Source: Lagopus muta
Taxonomy: Eukaryota; Chordata; Aves; Galliformes; Phasianidae
Reading direction: 5' to 3'
Assembly (NCBI RefSeq): GCF_023343835.1
Contig: NC_064472.1
Location: 10,159,469-10,223,468, forward strand
DNA length: 64,000 nucleotides
Shown: in pieces, positions 24,400-39,300 of the stretch
How positions within the stretch are numbered: position 1 is the stretch's first letter
Layout: the number at the start of each line of letters is the position of its first letter
The notes under the pieces: generated by a model
What the model saw: only the letters and a program-made list of their open reading frames with translations
The model's database searches: none
What the model was told of the DNA's origin: nothing
Program-made: the position numbers and the translations under genes

Positions 24400-27300
24400 C
24401 TGAGGGAAAGAAGAATGGATTCGGCTGTGGCTTGCAGATGTTAAACACAGCCCCAGCAGCACAGCTCTGATGAAAACTCATCAGTGAACAGCTGTGATCA
24501 GCTTGAGGCAGGGGGTATCATCCATCCACAGGCACTGCTTCTGATGCCCTCACTCCTCAGCACCCAGCTGCTTATGTTTGCTGGTGTATGCGGAAGAGGC
24601 CAAGCTGGTTGGCTAAAATTGGATACCTCCAGCAGGATCTCAGAGCAGAGACAGTGCAGCAGGGACTTTCTTAGCTTAGTGCACGGTCCATGCCCCTTTC
24701 CCTGCTGGAGATCCTCGCCACTCACCTGCCCACAGGGAACAGTCAGTATCTCCATGAAGGGCTGGATGCCCACAGTCTGGTGATACCGCACCAGTTCAGT
24801 GAGTGAGGCATGGGCCCGGTCTTCCCCCAGGATCACATAGCGTGCATTGGGCTGCATCTCTATCATGTAGTGCCTGCAGCGGCCTTCACCTCTGGGAAGA
24901 CAGACAGGCAGAAATAGTCATGGAAGGGGGCCACAATCTCTCTCCAAGGCTCAGTCATCACTTTCTACACTTGTCTTTAGAGCCTAAGTGTGATCAGAAG
25001 CTACAGTAACAAATACTGCAAAGATGCAGGAGACACTCTATGCAAGACTGTCACACACTGTGCTATCATTTGCTGGAAGAGCAGCGATTTCCCCAAAGTC
25101 AGTGATGGGCTGGAGAAACCAGGCAGCAGGATCCAAACCCCAGCAGACTGTACTGCTTCCCAGGCTCATTGCCCACATTACAACTCCACACCACCCGTTG
25201 CCTGAGGCTGTATTACCATCATGACCTTGCAGCATATTCTGACTGCTTCTCTGTGGCCCTCCTCTCATCTCCTGTGCTTCAGTCACTGTTTCTTCCAACT
25301 GGTTTTCCCTCTCACCCAAAGTAAGACCTGCACCCTGCATGCTCTGGAGCAGCAACAGTGCACCCACAGTTTCTGGCAAAAGACAGACTGCAAGTCTCCT
25401 GTCTGCTACTCCAGACTGAGGCACCCACAACAGGAGATACTGAGTGTCATGCTAAGCAGATTCTTCTCCATAGAATGCTATGGAGCTGTTCCTCTATCCG
25501 TGAACAGCTCAGTTTAGGACCTTTATATTCCTTCTCCGCAAGGTTTATTACCTGTAGGTCAGGGTGTAGCCTGGTCGGCTCTGGCTGATCCGAACAAGGA
25601 AGCAACCCAAAGGCTTGTCAATCAGCAAGTTTTCAGCTTCCCTGAAAGCAGGAAAGAATTTTTCAGCAGAAAGTGCGCAGCTGCCTCTGTGCAGAAATTC
25701 CCAGTCTATCTAATTTGCTACCATTGTAGTGTTCCTCATCCACAGGGCAGCCAGCATCTGCCAGAGAGTTCCCAGCTAGAGGTTTCCAAACTCTGGCTTG
25801 CTGGTTCAGGGATACCGTAGCACGCTCAGAAGATGGAGCATTCTCGACAAAGCCCTTCCAAGCAGTGCTGCTCCAAACCTGCTCCAGCAGCCTGCTGAGT
25901 GCAATAGCAACAACTTCCTAGCACAGAGCACATAACAAAGCGTTGCTGAGATGAGGAGGTTAGGCACGTGGGCAATTCTGAGGTTTGAGGGTTGATGGAA
26001 GAAGTCATGGGTTAGTGGCGCCTAGCATAAGGTAAACTCCTGCCTTGGAAAAATACCAAGTGAGATTATAGCACTGGCTCTCTACTTCCTGCTGGAAAGA
26101 AGTCTTCTCCCTCTCTGCCCAAAGGACAAAGCACTACTTTGTGCTCTAGGTTAAAGGTGACTGTAAATCACCAATGCAATTTGAGACTGCTCTGATTGCT
26201 CTGTTACATGTTATACTACTGCACAGAGACTTAAATCCAGCAGCACGAAGCATCAGTTAGTAAGAATTTAAAACCTCGGTGTTTTTGGGAAGGATTTGCA
26301 GGCAAAGAACCTGCTGTGTCTTCCACTGTGAAGTACTTGTCTCTCGCCTATAGTTGAACTCTGACAATTTAGTCCCCCATGCGCTAATTGTTTCCATGCA
26401 TTCTTGACTCTGTAGACAAAAGCGGTTACACAGGCGAGGGCCTTGTTAATTATCCATTGAAAAAAAGGCAGATACTGAAGAGATGTCAGCTACTGCCAGT
26501 GTCCTTTACTCAGCTAACATGCTATGCGATGTTTCTGAATAATGTTCACACTGACAGGCCAGCAAAATACAGCAACTTGTGATCTAATAAAGCTGCAAGA
26601 CTCCTTTGGTCGTAAGATAAAAAAGTTACTAACAGAAAAAAGATGACAAAAGTGCCCAAATGACAGGCACATTTGGCACCAGAACCACCACTGAAGTTTC
26701 CCTAAATAAGGGACACTTGCAGTTGGTAAGAACCCGGATGAATTTGCACCCACAGAAAACTAGCTAGAAACTCTGACATCTATCCTGTCTAGCTCCACAG
26801 CCTTGCTCCTATCTCATCACTACTTTAATTAGCCCTTCTCTGACTGTCACAATGCCTGGAAAGCAATAATGCTTGGCTTGGCCAAGATAGTAAAATGTGA
26901 GTTCTCAGTAGCAGAATTTCAGGCATTTAAATAAGGGTTTTCTCAAAAAAATGTGAGAATTTGCAGCCATCTCTTCTCCAAGAAGGTAGGAGGACATGGA
27001 ATTGTCTCTCAGCCTAAAGGTATGTGAAATTTCACCTACACTGCACTTTCCTTAGATGACAAAAAATATCAACAAAATGCCTTTTATTTCCACACCTAGG
27101 GGCTCTGCTGCCTCTTGCCACCAGGTATTCACTAAAATCCCTCTTAACACTTTTAAAAATAACGAATACTAAATTCTGTATTCTTCTGCAATTTCACCTA
27201 AACCGAGAGGCATGAGGTCATAATGAGTTAGACCAAAAGTCCACCTTCATTCAATATCATGTCTATGCAAATAGTCTAGAACATGCCAAATGTGTATTTC

Positions 27301-30300
27301 CTCAAGAACTTTCCCAGACTCCGTTTCCTGCACTTGATCAGTGTTTAGGAACTCACAGTTAATTTCCTATGGGTTCCTACAGTCCTTCCTTAGAGCCATG
27401 TAAAGTTTCACCAGTTGCATCCTTTCATAAGGAACTTCACACTTACTTTTGATGGCCTGAAGTTTACAGTATAAAAGTGAAATTCCTTAAGGAATTTCCC
27501 ATTCCTTAAGGAAGCAAATCCAGGGCAATCCAACCTACGCATCCTTCCTAAGGAAAGAGCAGCTTCTACCTGCCTGCCACAGCCCAAGCTGTGACCAGAG
27601 TGTGCAGAATACTCACCTTCGGCTGATCATCCCATGCAGCCAGCTTGGAAAAGCCCCATCATCCTGCACGACTTTCTGGGCTTGTGTCTCTCTGAACCAG
27701 CGGAGAGTTGCTCCTCTCTTGAGTTGTTTCATTTTTGCCTCTTCTCCTGTCTGTTCCTCTGTCCCCATAACAGGGCAAGGCCCCGAAAGGTGCAGGAAGT
27801 TATCAAAAGGAGTGAACTGAAAACGAGGAGAAGGGGAAGGCAGCAATGAAAGCAAGATCAGAGGCAGGGACACTCTGAAGCAATTACTGTGGTAGATCCC
27901 ATTCTTCAGTGGCTTAAGAAAAGATCAGTCACAAATTACCAGACACTGCTCTCAGTTCCTCGCAGGTCACAGAGTCAGATAATCAGGTAGGGTTTGGAAG
28001 GGACCTCTGGAGATCATCTATTCCATCCCCCTGCTAAAGAAGGTTCCCTAGAGTACATTGCACAGAAAAGTGTCCATACAGGTACTGAATTTCTTCAGAG
28101 AAGGGAACTCCACAACCTCTCTGGGCAGCCTGTTTCAGTGCTTTGTCACCCTCACAGTAAAGAGGATTTTTCTCACGTCTGTATGGAACTTTCTGTGCTC
28201 CACTTTGTACCTATTACTCTTTGCTTTGTCACTGGGTACCATTGAAAAGATCCTGGTGCCAACCACCTGACTCATATCTTTATTCTTGCCCTCACCGTGC
28301 TTTTTAATTAATGACATTAGAAAGGCACTTTAACTTCCGATAACTAGCAAGACAACATTCTTCAGTAGAACAGGTGTGTGCAGAAGTTGGGAGCAGCAGG
28401 GAACCAGCACACCTGCATAAGAGACCCCCAAGCAGAGCCAATACCTCTGTTAGCTTGCTGCGTGGCCGTGGCACAGGTGGCTGCGACAGCATATCAGGTG
28501 CAGTCTGAGGACGGGGACAAGGCAGCGGGCGTCTCTTCCGTGGCACAGGGACTGGGAGGGAGATTCGTTCTGCAAATAGGGAAGAAGTAGATGAAAGCTG
28601 CAATCCAAGATCTGTGAGATCAATCCCCCCAGGTATGCTGTCACCCTTGTAGGAGAGGAAAGACTTTGTCTTTTCAGCATAGACAACAAATGTTAGGAAG
28701 AGAGAGAATCAAGAACACAAGTTTGTGAAGCTCAATCCTTTCCCATCTCTCCTTAGCCAAGGAGTCTGGGAAGGGGCAAAAAGAGGCAAAGAGCCTCATA
28801 ATCACCGTCAGCTCCCACTCTGCATGCCATTAGGAAGCCTACATCCAGGCATACAGCCATGATCAAAGTTCTTCTGTATGGAGTGCAAGGGCACAGTTTG
28901 GCTTTCCTCCCAACATAGCTAGGCAAATGACCTTTACCACGCAAATTCAGCTCCCCAGAAAGTCTCATTTTCAAGAGGCAGAAACGTCAGCACCTTTCTG
29001 CCCACTGCACCAGCCCCACAAGAGCCAAAGACAGGGCATCATCACCTGGAGCTTACAACAAGCTTACAAGGTGGCCACGCAGGTGGCAGTGGGAGGAGAA
29101 GGAGACTCACTCTGGGCCTCTGCTTCCATTGCCAGTTGTTGACATCTTTCTCTTTCCGCCTCCTCCTGTTGGCGCTGTGCCTGAGCTCTCAGCTCAGCCA
29201 CCAGATTCAGATAGGTTCTCCTGCATCGGAATCTCCTGAAAACTGTTCAAGGAAGAGTGGTGGTGAGGAAAAAAAACAGCGATAATCATGTTTCTGCCAC
29301 TCCCTGGTGGAAGCACACTTGGAAATATTCCTTCACCCAGCACAAAGCCCTCAGCACTTGAAGCACAGAAACAAAGAGCAGTGTAGCCCCTCTGCTGTAA
29401 ATACTCCAAGCTGTGTGAGAATTGTCCTCTAACCTTTCAAGCAGTCAGATCGCAGACTTAAAAAAAACAACCAAACAAAAAAAAACAACCAACAAGTTAC
29501 AAATCTAAGCTCTCATCTCTAGTGCCAAAGTGCAAGATGCCAAAAAACAGTCACACAGAAGAGCCACTTTTAGCCATCTATTTACTTGGTACCCTTCAAG
29601 CACTGCTCAATAAAAGCAAAGCTCTTCTATTCAGGAGACAGGATTTCCTTGGTGCCAGTTCATGAGATTCACCAGAAAAGTTAGAGACATCGCATTATAT
29701 TGCCTACTTTACCAGGTACTAAAGGACACCAGTTGAAAGAAGCACCCTTCTCATTCTGCTGTGGACACTACTCACCTGTCTTCCTGAGAGACAAGAACAG
29801 AGAACAGCATGTGGCAGTCAGACTGAATCACTGACTGGACAAAAATTTTTCTTTGCTCTAATATGAGACCACAGTTGAGGGGACTGTCCTGCTTCAGTGC
29901 TCACCTTTCTGTATAACAACTGCTGCTCTTTCCAGTTGCTCCACATATTTTGCCAGCTGATCCTGGTGCCAGTATTTAAAGAAAAGTCGTGACTTTCTAT
30001 GAGGTTGGAAAGAGAGAAAAGTACAGAAATACTGTTTGTTTAAGCTTGCATTCAATCATCCTTTGGACAGCCCACAGCCATAAAGTTCTCCCTGAAGGCA
30101 ACCACGTAACAATTTATAGGTATAATGTCTCTGCAGTTCAGGACTGCACTGACAGCAAGAATGATTCACACCTACCCGCACATCCAGCCTGTCAGGTCTG
30201 TACTTTGCAGTATCTCCAAGCAGCTGAAAGAGAGAAATAAATTGAAAAAAAAAACATTTTCTGCACATAGTGATCGCTAGGTGGCTGTGTTTTTAGGCAT

Positions 30301-33300
30301 ATCAAAGGGGAGGAAAGTGCCTCCGTGTTTCTGCGCAGCATTCTCCGTTCCCTGCCACTTGATCACACCAACTGCCTGTCGATCTGTAGAGCTCCTTGGG
30401 GTATAGCTAGGAGAAGGTTCCATTCGGGAACATCAAAGCAGGGCTCAGAAATAGACTTTGTTCTGCTTTCTCAGAGGCAATTCTGCAGAACCTGTCTTAT
30501 TCTCAGAACTATTCTTCCTCATTTCATTTCCATGTAATTTCAAAGTACAGAAGTTACAGGCTCAGCAAGGCAAGACTTCTTAGAGAAAGTCTATTTTTTA
30601 ATTCCAGTTTCACTTTGCAAGCTTTTGTGACAAAACCTGTGCCATGCAGAAAGATTCCACACAATACTCCAGCTCTGTCAAGCAGTCTCCTTCCTCTGCC
30701 TGCAAACCTAGGCTGTGAAACCGCAGTGACACTTTTTGCAAGTGTCCTGCACAGCAAAACAGAAATAGCTATCCTGTGATTTCAGCCAACTTCTGCTGAG
30801 CTACATTCAAGATAACAAGGAACTGCATTCAAGGTAATTTTTTCATAATTGCATCCTATGATTTTTGTATCTGAAAACACATCGTGCTGCCTGCCTCTCT
30901 ACCTCATCTCCATCTCGTTCATGAGATTCCTTCTGATTCTCACTTGGGTTTGCAGTTCTTAGCAATTTAGTATCATCAATAACTTCAAGGCATCTGTGTG
31001 AGGACTGGAGAGGCTGCTGCCAGGAAAGAACTTTCCCAGAACAACATTCAAATCCTTTCCTTAAGAGACCAAAAAAACAAACAAAAAAATCAGTTGGCTG
31101 TCTTACGTGCTTCATTGTCATTATCACAATTAACTGTGGCAGGAAGAAGGGAGCAGGACAGTGAAGGACAGGAGGTGTGAAGTGCTGCCCTACCTGCAGG
31201 AATTAAAAACCTAATAGGATAAGACTGTGCAGCTGAGGGACATTTACATTTGGAAGGGACAGATTTCTGAAGTGCTGTGAGTATGTTGTGCCAATACACA
31301 CATAAACATTCTTGGGCCAAATGTAATGTTTTTAGCTTGGTGATACCCAAGTGCTGGCTGCTTAGTCAGCATTGCCTTTATTTTCTTCCCCCTGTGAGAC
31401 AATCAGAAAAAAGAATCTAGAAAGGCAACTGGCAACTGTGCTGAGTCTTATCATACTGAGTTCAAGGGACACCCCTGGCCAATACTGTAACTCCAGACTT
31501 TAAGCCTGTTAGCCAGTCCTCCTTCTTCAGCACTTTAACACTGAATTGAATTGCTGCAGAGTATTGAAGAAATATTTCATTCATCATACCAAACTTTTAA
31601 ACATTAATTGTTTTTGTCTAGGAATTTGTGTTCCCTGTCACCACAAAAATGCATCCCCATTTTGTTGCCTCTAGTCAGTTTGCTATTCTTTCCTGAGAAC
31701 CAGAGTCTCTGTAGAGCAAACTGGATAACACATAACAAAGGAAGAGCTCTTACCTTCCTTTTGTCAAGGAAACATCTGGTTTAACTAGAAGAATTCCATA
31801 TCTGCGAAAAACAAATGAATTCAGCTCGGTAAGAGCCACATCCTTGATGTACTGAGCTGACCCACGTCAAGCCCACAGCAAACAATAACAAATCAGTCTT
31901 TCCCACTAGGGTTCCCACAGCAAACAACCTTGTCGTCTCAGGTATGCAAACTTTAGAGAAGTAGTTTTACTCCCCGCCTGTTTCAGTTTACCAGCGTTGT
32001 TTCCCTAACAGTATCTAATAGGAACATTCAGAGGCTTTAAGATACCTTTCAGCAAATTCCTCAAATGATGGTCTCCAAGAGAAACCATCTCTTCGGATCC
32101 GGATAGTCTCCAGCAGTCCATTGTATCGGAGCTGGAGCAGCACCACAAAGACAGGATTAGAGAAACAAACATACAAAGGCCAGAACAGTCATCAGGACAT
32201 GAGTTTGTCCCTCTCCTGCCCAAACCTCTCTAGGTTAAAAAAAAAAAAGTTTCTGAAAGTATTTCCTTGATTAAAGTCTGAATTCACCACATCCTGAAAC
32301 TCTGATGATTAACCACCTCTAGTTGAAAGCTGGAAACCACAACATCCAAATAACTTCACCTGCCAGCCATGGGCACTACTTCACACGTGGGCACTACTTA
32401 CTTGTCCTTCGTAGGACAGCCTTCCACTTCCAAACCTGTACAAAGCTGTACTCTGATGCACACAGATCCACTTCCCTCTTTATCCTATCTTTTCTTATAT
32501 GTTTATATATGATACAGGCCACAGAGTGTTCTGAACACTTCTAACTAGTTTCAGTATTCTTTAAGGGCCTGGATATCAGACCTGACACAATACCCAGAGA
32601 CACCTGTATCAGCACACATCAGCTCCTCTCAAAGCTTCTTGGCTTCTGTTCACAGCTGCCCTGAGAGGTACTGTCCATACCAGTCCCCACATCAGAGATG
32701 AGAAGACGGATGCTAGTACCTGACAAGCAGCTCTCATTACATTCATGAATATGAAATTAATATGAATGGGGGAGAACTAAGACTGTAAAACCTGGACATA
32801 GCAATCTGTGTCACAATAAAACCTTAAATGCTCAGAACCTCTACATGCATAGAAGGTGTGCCCACGCTTAATCCTACAAGGGAAGAATCAGACCAGCAAA
32901 CTTCCAATGAGCTCCACTACTTTTCAGAAGGCTCTGAACCTTAAATCCATTCCTTCCCTGCCTTAGATTCACTTCCTACTGAGACCTGGCAGAAGTACCT
33001 GCAAAGAAAACTGCTTTTCTTTACCTGCTGCAGCAACATCTGGCTGTCCACAACACCTGGCTGCTTCTGGCTGTTGGGCTTTATACAGCGCACGAAATGT
33101 GGGTTGGCAGAATACATCCTCTCCATGAGCACCATCAGGGAATGCTGGTTAGAGCAGAGAAAGATCAGAAGCCCAGCATACCAAAGCACTGCCAGACTTC
33201 CGAGTGCAATACCCTGCAGCTAAAAGCTGCCTTCCTTCCCATGCCACTAACTCAGACTCCTGAAACAGCAACAGTTCAGGCTTCAGCAACAGCCAGACCA

Positions 33301-36300
33301 CCATTACAGGCTGCGCCTGGCACCCAAAAGTAAAGCTCTTCTACAAGCTGGATACTTTAGCCAGTGACTGGCAAGCTCTCAAATAAATAATGCAGCATAT
33401 ACCTCAAAGGGCAGTGCAGGGCATCAATACTTTACCCGGAACTGAGCTCCAGCAGACTGCTTTCGTGTGCTGTTGAACTTGTCTGCTCCTGGTACAATCT
33501 GAAACCAAACCCAAACAAAATGATCATCTCTGGAAGGAGTCACTGATTGCTATGTTGATTGCAGATGAAGAGAGAGTAGATTTCAGGGGTGGGAAGGTAA
33601 AAGAAACACTGCAATAGAGGCAAGCAGAAGACAGTGTACAAAGATTGCTGTCTGCTCCTATTATCAGCCAATTGCTGCCTGCTCTTGTTTTTAACCATTT
33701 TTTCAAATAGTAAAAATCAGGCACCTGTGTCATAATTTATCAACTGCCACATGGGCCTCAAGCACGATACCTTGGTTTTCATATGAGGCATCAGCGTCCC
33801 CGTTCTGGAGATAGTGGCTGGAAGAATAGAGACAGGAGTTAATTTTGTATCTAGCTTTGCCCACAGTCAACCATTCCAAAACATTCAAAGCTTACTTCAA
33901 GCACAAATTTCCCCACACATACTAAATCACAGATGTTACTTTAGGTTTCAGCATTTGGAAATATAAGGAACGAGCTAAAGAGTGAGGGAAGAAGATGCAA
34001 ATATATTAAGCATGCAATCCAGGGAACATTATTTTCTGTCATGGAAAAGACAAGACAGCTGGGTTACTGAGCAACATTAAGTGAACTTCAAAACAAAGAT
34101 CATCCGGAGTAGGCACCTAACAATGTAGAAAACAGTACAGGTAGAAAGTGGAAAGCTCAGCAACGCACAATCAATGTGGGAGATTACACAAAACAAAGTA
34201 ACTCAAAATTAATTCAGTGATAAGATGAAAAATTCAGGGAGGCTGAATTTTCGGAAGGATCAAATGACGGTGTGGCGTACTGTCGATGCCATGGTGTCAC
34301 GTCAATCACAGAATGACTGAAATCGGGAAGGACCGCAGCAGGTCAACTTGTCCAACCGCTCTGTTCCGCAGTGCCACCTACAGCCCGTCGGTGGGAACTA
34401 CACAACCGCAGAACAGGAATGCACTGAGCAGATTCTCTCTGATGTTTACCAGCTTTCAGAAAGAGCAGAGGCGAGGCTGTGTATCTCCAGTAACAGTGTG
34501 GGGGTGGCAACAGAGAAACATACTCATGAAAGGTAGTCATCTCCAACAAGTGGAAAATGTGGAGCTGTTGGAGTAGTGCAGAGGAGGGCCACTAAGATGC
34601 TCACAGGCACTGAGCACCTCTCCTATGCAGAAAGGACAAGAGGGCCAACGGCATCCTGGCCTGCATTAGAAATAGTGTGGCCAGCAGGAGCAGGGAGGTG
34701 ATCATCCCCTTGTACTCAGCACTGGTGAGGCAGCACCTCGAGTGCTGTGTTCAGTTTTGGGCTCCTCGCTGCAGGAAAGATGTTGAGGTCCTGGAGCGTG
34801 TCCAAAGAAACTGGAAACAAACTGGTGAGGGGTCTGGAGCACAGGGCTGATGAGGAGCGGCTGAGGGAGCTGGGATTGTTCAGTCTGGAGAAGAGGAGGC
34901 TCAGGGGAGACCTCATTGCACTCTACAACTTCCTGAAGGGAGGCTGTGGTGAAGAGGGATCTGGCCTCTTCTCCCAGGCAACGAGCAGGACACGGGGCAA
35001 TGGCTGCAAGTTGTATCAGAGGAGGTTTAGGTTGGACATAAAGAAGAGAGTGGTCCACTAAACTCAGAGAGTGGTCAGGCACTGCAATGTCTGCCCAGGG
35101 AGGTGGTGGAGTCACCGTCCCTGGCAGTGAAGAGGCATCTGGATGACGTGCTGCGTGACGTGGTTTAGTGCTTGTGGTGGCAATGGTGATGAGGAGACAG
35201 TTGGATTAGATGATCTTATAGGTCGTTTCCAACCTTGTGATTCTATGATTCTAAGGCTGGTGGAGCTGGGAGTGTTCAGCCTAGAGAAGAGAAGGCTCCA
35301 GGGTACCTCACTGCAACACTCCTGTACTTGAAGGGAGCTAATCACAGAATCACAGAATTGTGGGGGTCGGAAGGGACCTCCAGAGGTCATCGAGTCCAAC
35401 CCCCCTGCCAAAGCAGGTTCCCTACACCAATAATAAAGAGGAGGTGATTTTTTTACATGGTCTACCACTGATAGGGCAAAGGGGCAATGGTTTTAAACTA
35501 AAAGAGAGGAGATTAAAGTTAGACTTAAGGAGAGGATCTTCACTCAGAGGGCGGTGAGGCGCTGGCACTGCTGTCCAGAGAGCTGTGGTGCCCCATCTCT
35601 GGAGGTGCTCAGTGGGTTGGAATGGGGCCCTGGCAGCCTGAGCTGGTGGGGGCAACCAGACCATGGCAGGAGGTGGAACTGTGTGGGCTTTAAGGTCCCT
35701 TCCAACTTAAGTAATTCACTGATTATAAGAAACACGAGCAGAACTGCAAAACACAGTGCAGAATAGATATAGAATTCATCAGTTACTTGTAAATTCCAGA
35801 ATATGGCTTGGACTTAACAAGGATATAAAACAGAGAGAGCCCAGAGGAGAGCTGCAAAGGTGGACAGGGTCTGGAGGGCAAGGTGTGTGAGGGATGGCTG
35901 AGGGCCCTGGGTGCGCTGGGCACAGAGCGGAGGAGCTGAGGGGAGCCTGATGGCGGCTGCAGCTCCTCAAGGAGCGGAGGGCAGCGCTGAGCTCTGCTCT
36001 GTGTGACAGCGACAGGGCCGAGGGAACGGCATGGAGCTGCGCCAGGGGAGGGCTGGGGGTGGGGAAAGGCTCTGCACCAGAGGGCGGTGGGCATGGAACA
36101 GCCTGCCGGAGCTCTATGGGCATTCAGACAACACTTTAAAGCAAAATATAGCAAACAAACAAGACCTGGATCTCTGTAATTAGTGTGTGTAAGAATGGTT
36201 AGGCTTGTGGTCAGAACTATGCACATGCAGTGTTTTCCCAATTCCACAGGAGGAACAGCTCTGACGGATATTCTTGCTTCCATGCACATGTACCATGGGG

Positions 36301-39300
36301 AACAGAACAGTTCACAGCGCTGTATATCCCACCCCACAGGCTGCAGCCTTCCTAGAGGCTGTCAAGTTGGGAAAATGTTTGTAGTACTCATGCCTTATCC
36401 CCACCCTTAGCTTTTGCTGGGGAGGGCCCCAGTTCACGTGGGATGCCCCAACATAACAGAGGGACTTGCCAGTGAACAGCAGGCTGAGCAAGGGGGTGAT
36501 GCTGTTGATGAAGAGCCCACGGACATTGGCTGGCAACGTGTCTCTGTTCTTCTCCAGAAAGCCACCAGCAGTGTATTGTACCTAGGAGAAAAGGCAGAGA
36601 ATCACAAAGTGCTCACAAGCTTGAGGTGAAAGCCATCTCCACAGCCTGACAGGAAAAACTGTAAATCTGAATGTAGTGTCTTGGAAGGTGAATTCTGTAA
36701 ATGCAGTGTTTACAATGAAATTGTAACTGCAGTACTCTGGATCTCAATAGGTAAAGACAAAGCCAACAGACTCCCTTCTGGGGCTGTGATATAGGACTTT
36801 TATTTTAAAAAGGACTATTTTAAGATCAGTGCACCAAAAGGCTGCTGATCAGTGTGACAGATTCCTCTAATACCACATGCTTCCCAGAGGAAGTCCCACA
36901 TTCTTCAGAGGTCCTTTTTCTATACCTTCCAATGAGCTCCCAGGAAGTCCTAGGAGACAGCTCCCGGGGAACACAATATTTTTGTTATATAACTGTCAAA
37001 AAAACAGATGCCTTAACTTCAAAGCCTTATTCGTCAAGCAACACATCTTCCCTCTCCTACAAACATTACAACAACATTCTTTTAGCAAACAGTACATACC
37101 TTCCCAGCATAGTGAAGGATGCTGAAGCCCAAAACACGTCCTCGGCCTGGCTGGAAGTATACATTCCCTTTAAAACTGCTGTTTAGTTTATCCACAAAAG
37201 TCTTATCAGTTGCCTGCAAGAAAGCAGATTTTATAATCAAATTACAGGGCTGCAACAGAGACATGATCAGAGCACATGGAAGGAAAGTATAGTATTGGAA
37301 GCGGCCTTGGCTGTGGAACAGCTTCACGCTGCATCCTCTGACACTCCACAGAGATCCCAATATCGACAGTCCGTCTGTGATTTGTCTGTCCTGCCTCATC
37401 AGCCACATGAGGACTCCTTTGTTCATCCTGCTCTTTATAGTCACACATCAACATAACAATTTTCTCTGCAGTCTACAGATTTATTGCTACTTCCCCCACA
37501 TCATTCTCCCTGTCCCACACCTGAGGGAATGCACTCTGTTCATCCAGAAGAGACAGCAGCCCAAGTGGCTTGGCCAGGAGCAGATTCTGTAGGGAAAGGA
37601 GAAACATTACATGTATCCAAAGCTGAGCAGGGTACCCACTCTCATTTGTACCACCCTTTAAGCAGCATTTTCCCAATGCATCTCTTCCCAGTGATGGAAA
37701 GAGCAACACTGCTCCCTTGGCTGAGCGGAGCAACTCTCTTCTCTCAACTCTCACTCACCAGAACAGGTTCATTGTTGCTGAAGGTGATGGTTTCCCAGGG
37801 CAGCTCTTCTGCCCTATAGGCATCCTGCTCCATCTGGAAAATGTGCTGAGACAGAGAAAACAGAGGTTTAAGCCCCCAGCAAACTCAGTTAGATAACTTT
37901 GAAAATCTCTCTGACCCTGAGTTGAGGGCACAGGCATGACTCTCTTACAGCATCACTAAAAATGAAACTGCTGTTCTGCATGCTCTCCTATAGCCTGTGA
38001 GCAGCTGCTGCTGCATAAAGCAGGAACACTTCTCAGAGTATGTGTCCCTACATTGCCAACTCAGGTCATTGCTTGACCCTTATACTTTCATTGATGGTTC
38101 TTTTGCAATGGCAGTAAAGGTCACTGTCACTTTTTACCCTGCGTTGCCCATTACCACTTCTGTCCTTCCAGTCAACCAATTTGCTTTCCAACGAGTTCTT
38201 TATGTTCTAGGTAGCTCAGTGCTCTATTTTCCCTGCTACACAAGGTGAGATAATCCACAACAGACTTACATGGTTGAAGAAGTGCTGAAGCTGCTCATTG
38301 GCCAAATTTATGCAGAGCTGTTCAAAACGATTCACTGCAAAGTTTTCAAACCCAAAAATATCCAAGATACCTGAAAGAATGAAAATGAGCACAAGAGCCT
38401 GCAGATCTCACCACACAGCTGAATATCCCATCACGCTCCTGTTATGGCACGTGAGCCCCTGGCCAAGCAGCTAGTGACACCCCTCCCATAACTTCTCTTG
38501 GAAGATCAATTCAGATCAATCCACTCCAATCTCCAGCTCCTCTGCAGAGTCAGCACGTCCTAGAACTTCAGCCTCACATTTGTTTCAGATCAGCTAATTG
38601 CCAGCACTTTCTGCTGCCATACAGATTTAATGCCGCTCACCAGTCTCTCCAGCATGGTCGTGTCCCTTATGCAACTCTGTGAAATTGTGCATTCCTTTGT
38701 CATGGCACTTGAGATCAGATGAAGGAGCAACGCAGGCAGAACTCACCTATCTCCCTCAGCTCTACTTCAGGATCCACATTCTCAGCCAGCAGCTCATTGA
38801 TCTTGCAAACAATCCAGCCAAATACTCGGCCATATGCCACCTTGGCAATAGAGTCCCGAGCATCTGCATGGAGAGAACAAGCGATGCACTGAAGGGCTCC
38901 GAGGAAGGTAGAGACCACAGCACCAAAGTTGTCTCAATATATTCCCTTCTACAAGGTCTTGAGTTCTAAAAACTACCTTAAACATCAACATTAGGTGTGT
39001 CTGATCATGCCTGCCCCCTGCAAGCTGCTGCTGTCCATTGGTCAAGAGCTCATTCAGAGCTCTTCCATTCAAAAGTTTTCATTATCTTTCTACAAGACCA
39101 AATATGGCATACTGGGGTATTTTTGAGACTATCCAAAACAGAAACAAAACCTAACTTCCCAAAAAGTCCCTCCACTTTTTAGAATATCCAGACTTGCTTT
39201 CTTCTCTGGCAGTTAAATTAGTACAGTCCTGCTAAATGACCCAGAAGCTCCATCTTGTTCTTAGAAAATCAAATGGTTCTGCAGCAAACAATTGAACTTC

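Noticed and set aside
34702-35115. Open frames on both strands in the CR1 cluster
   Set aside because: They translate CR1 3' untranslated sequence and recur in other CR1 copies (for example near 11795-12085), so they are repeat-derived.
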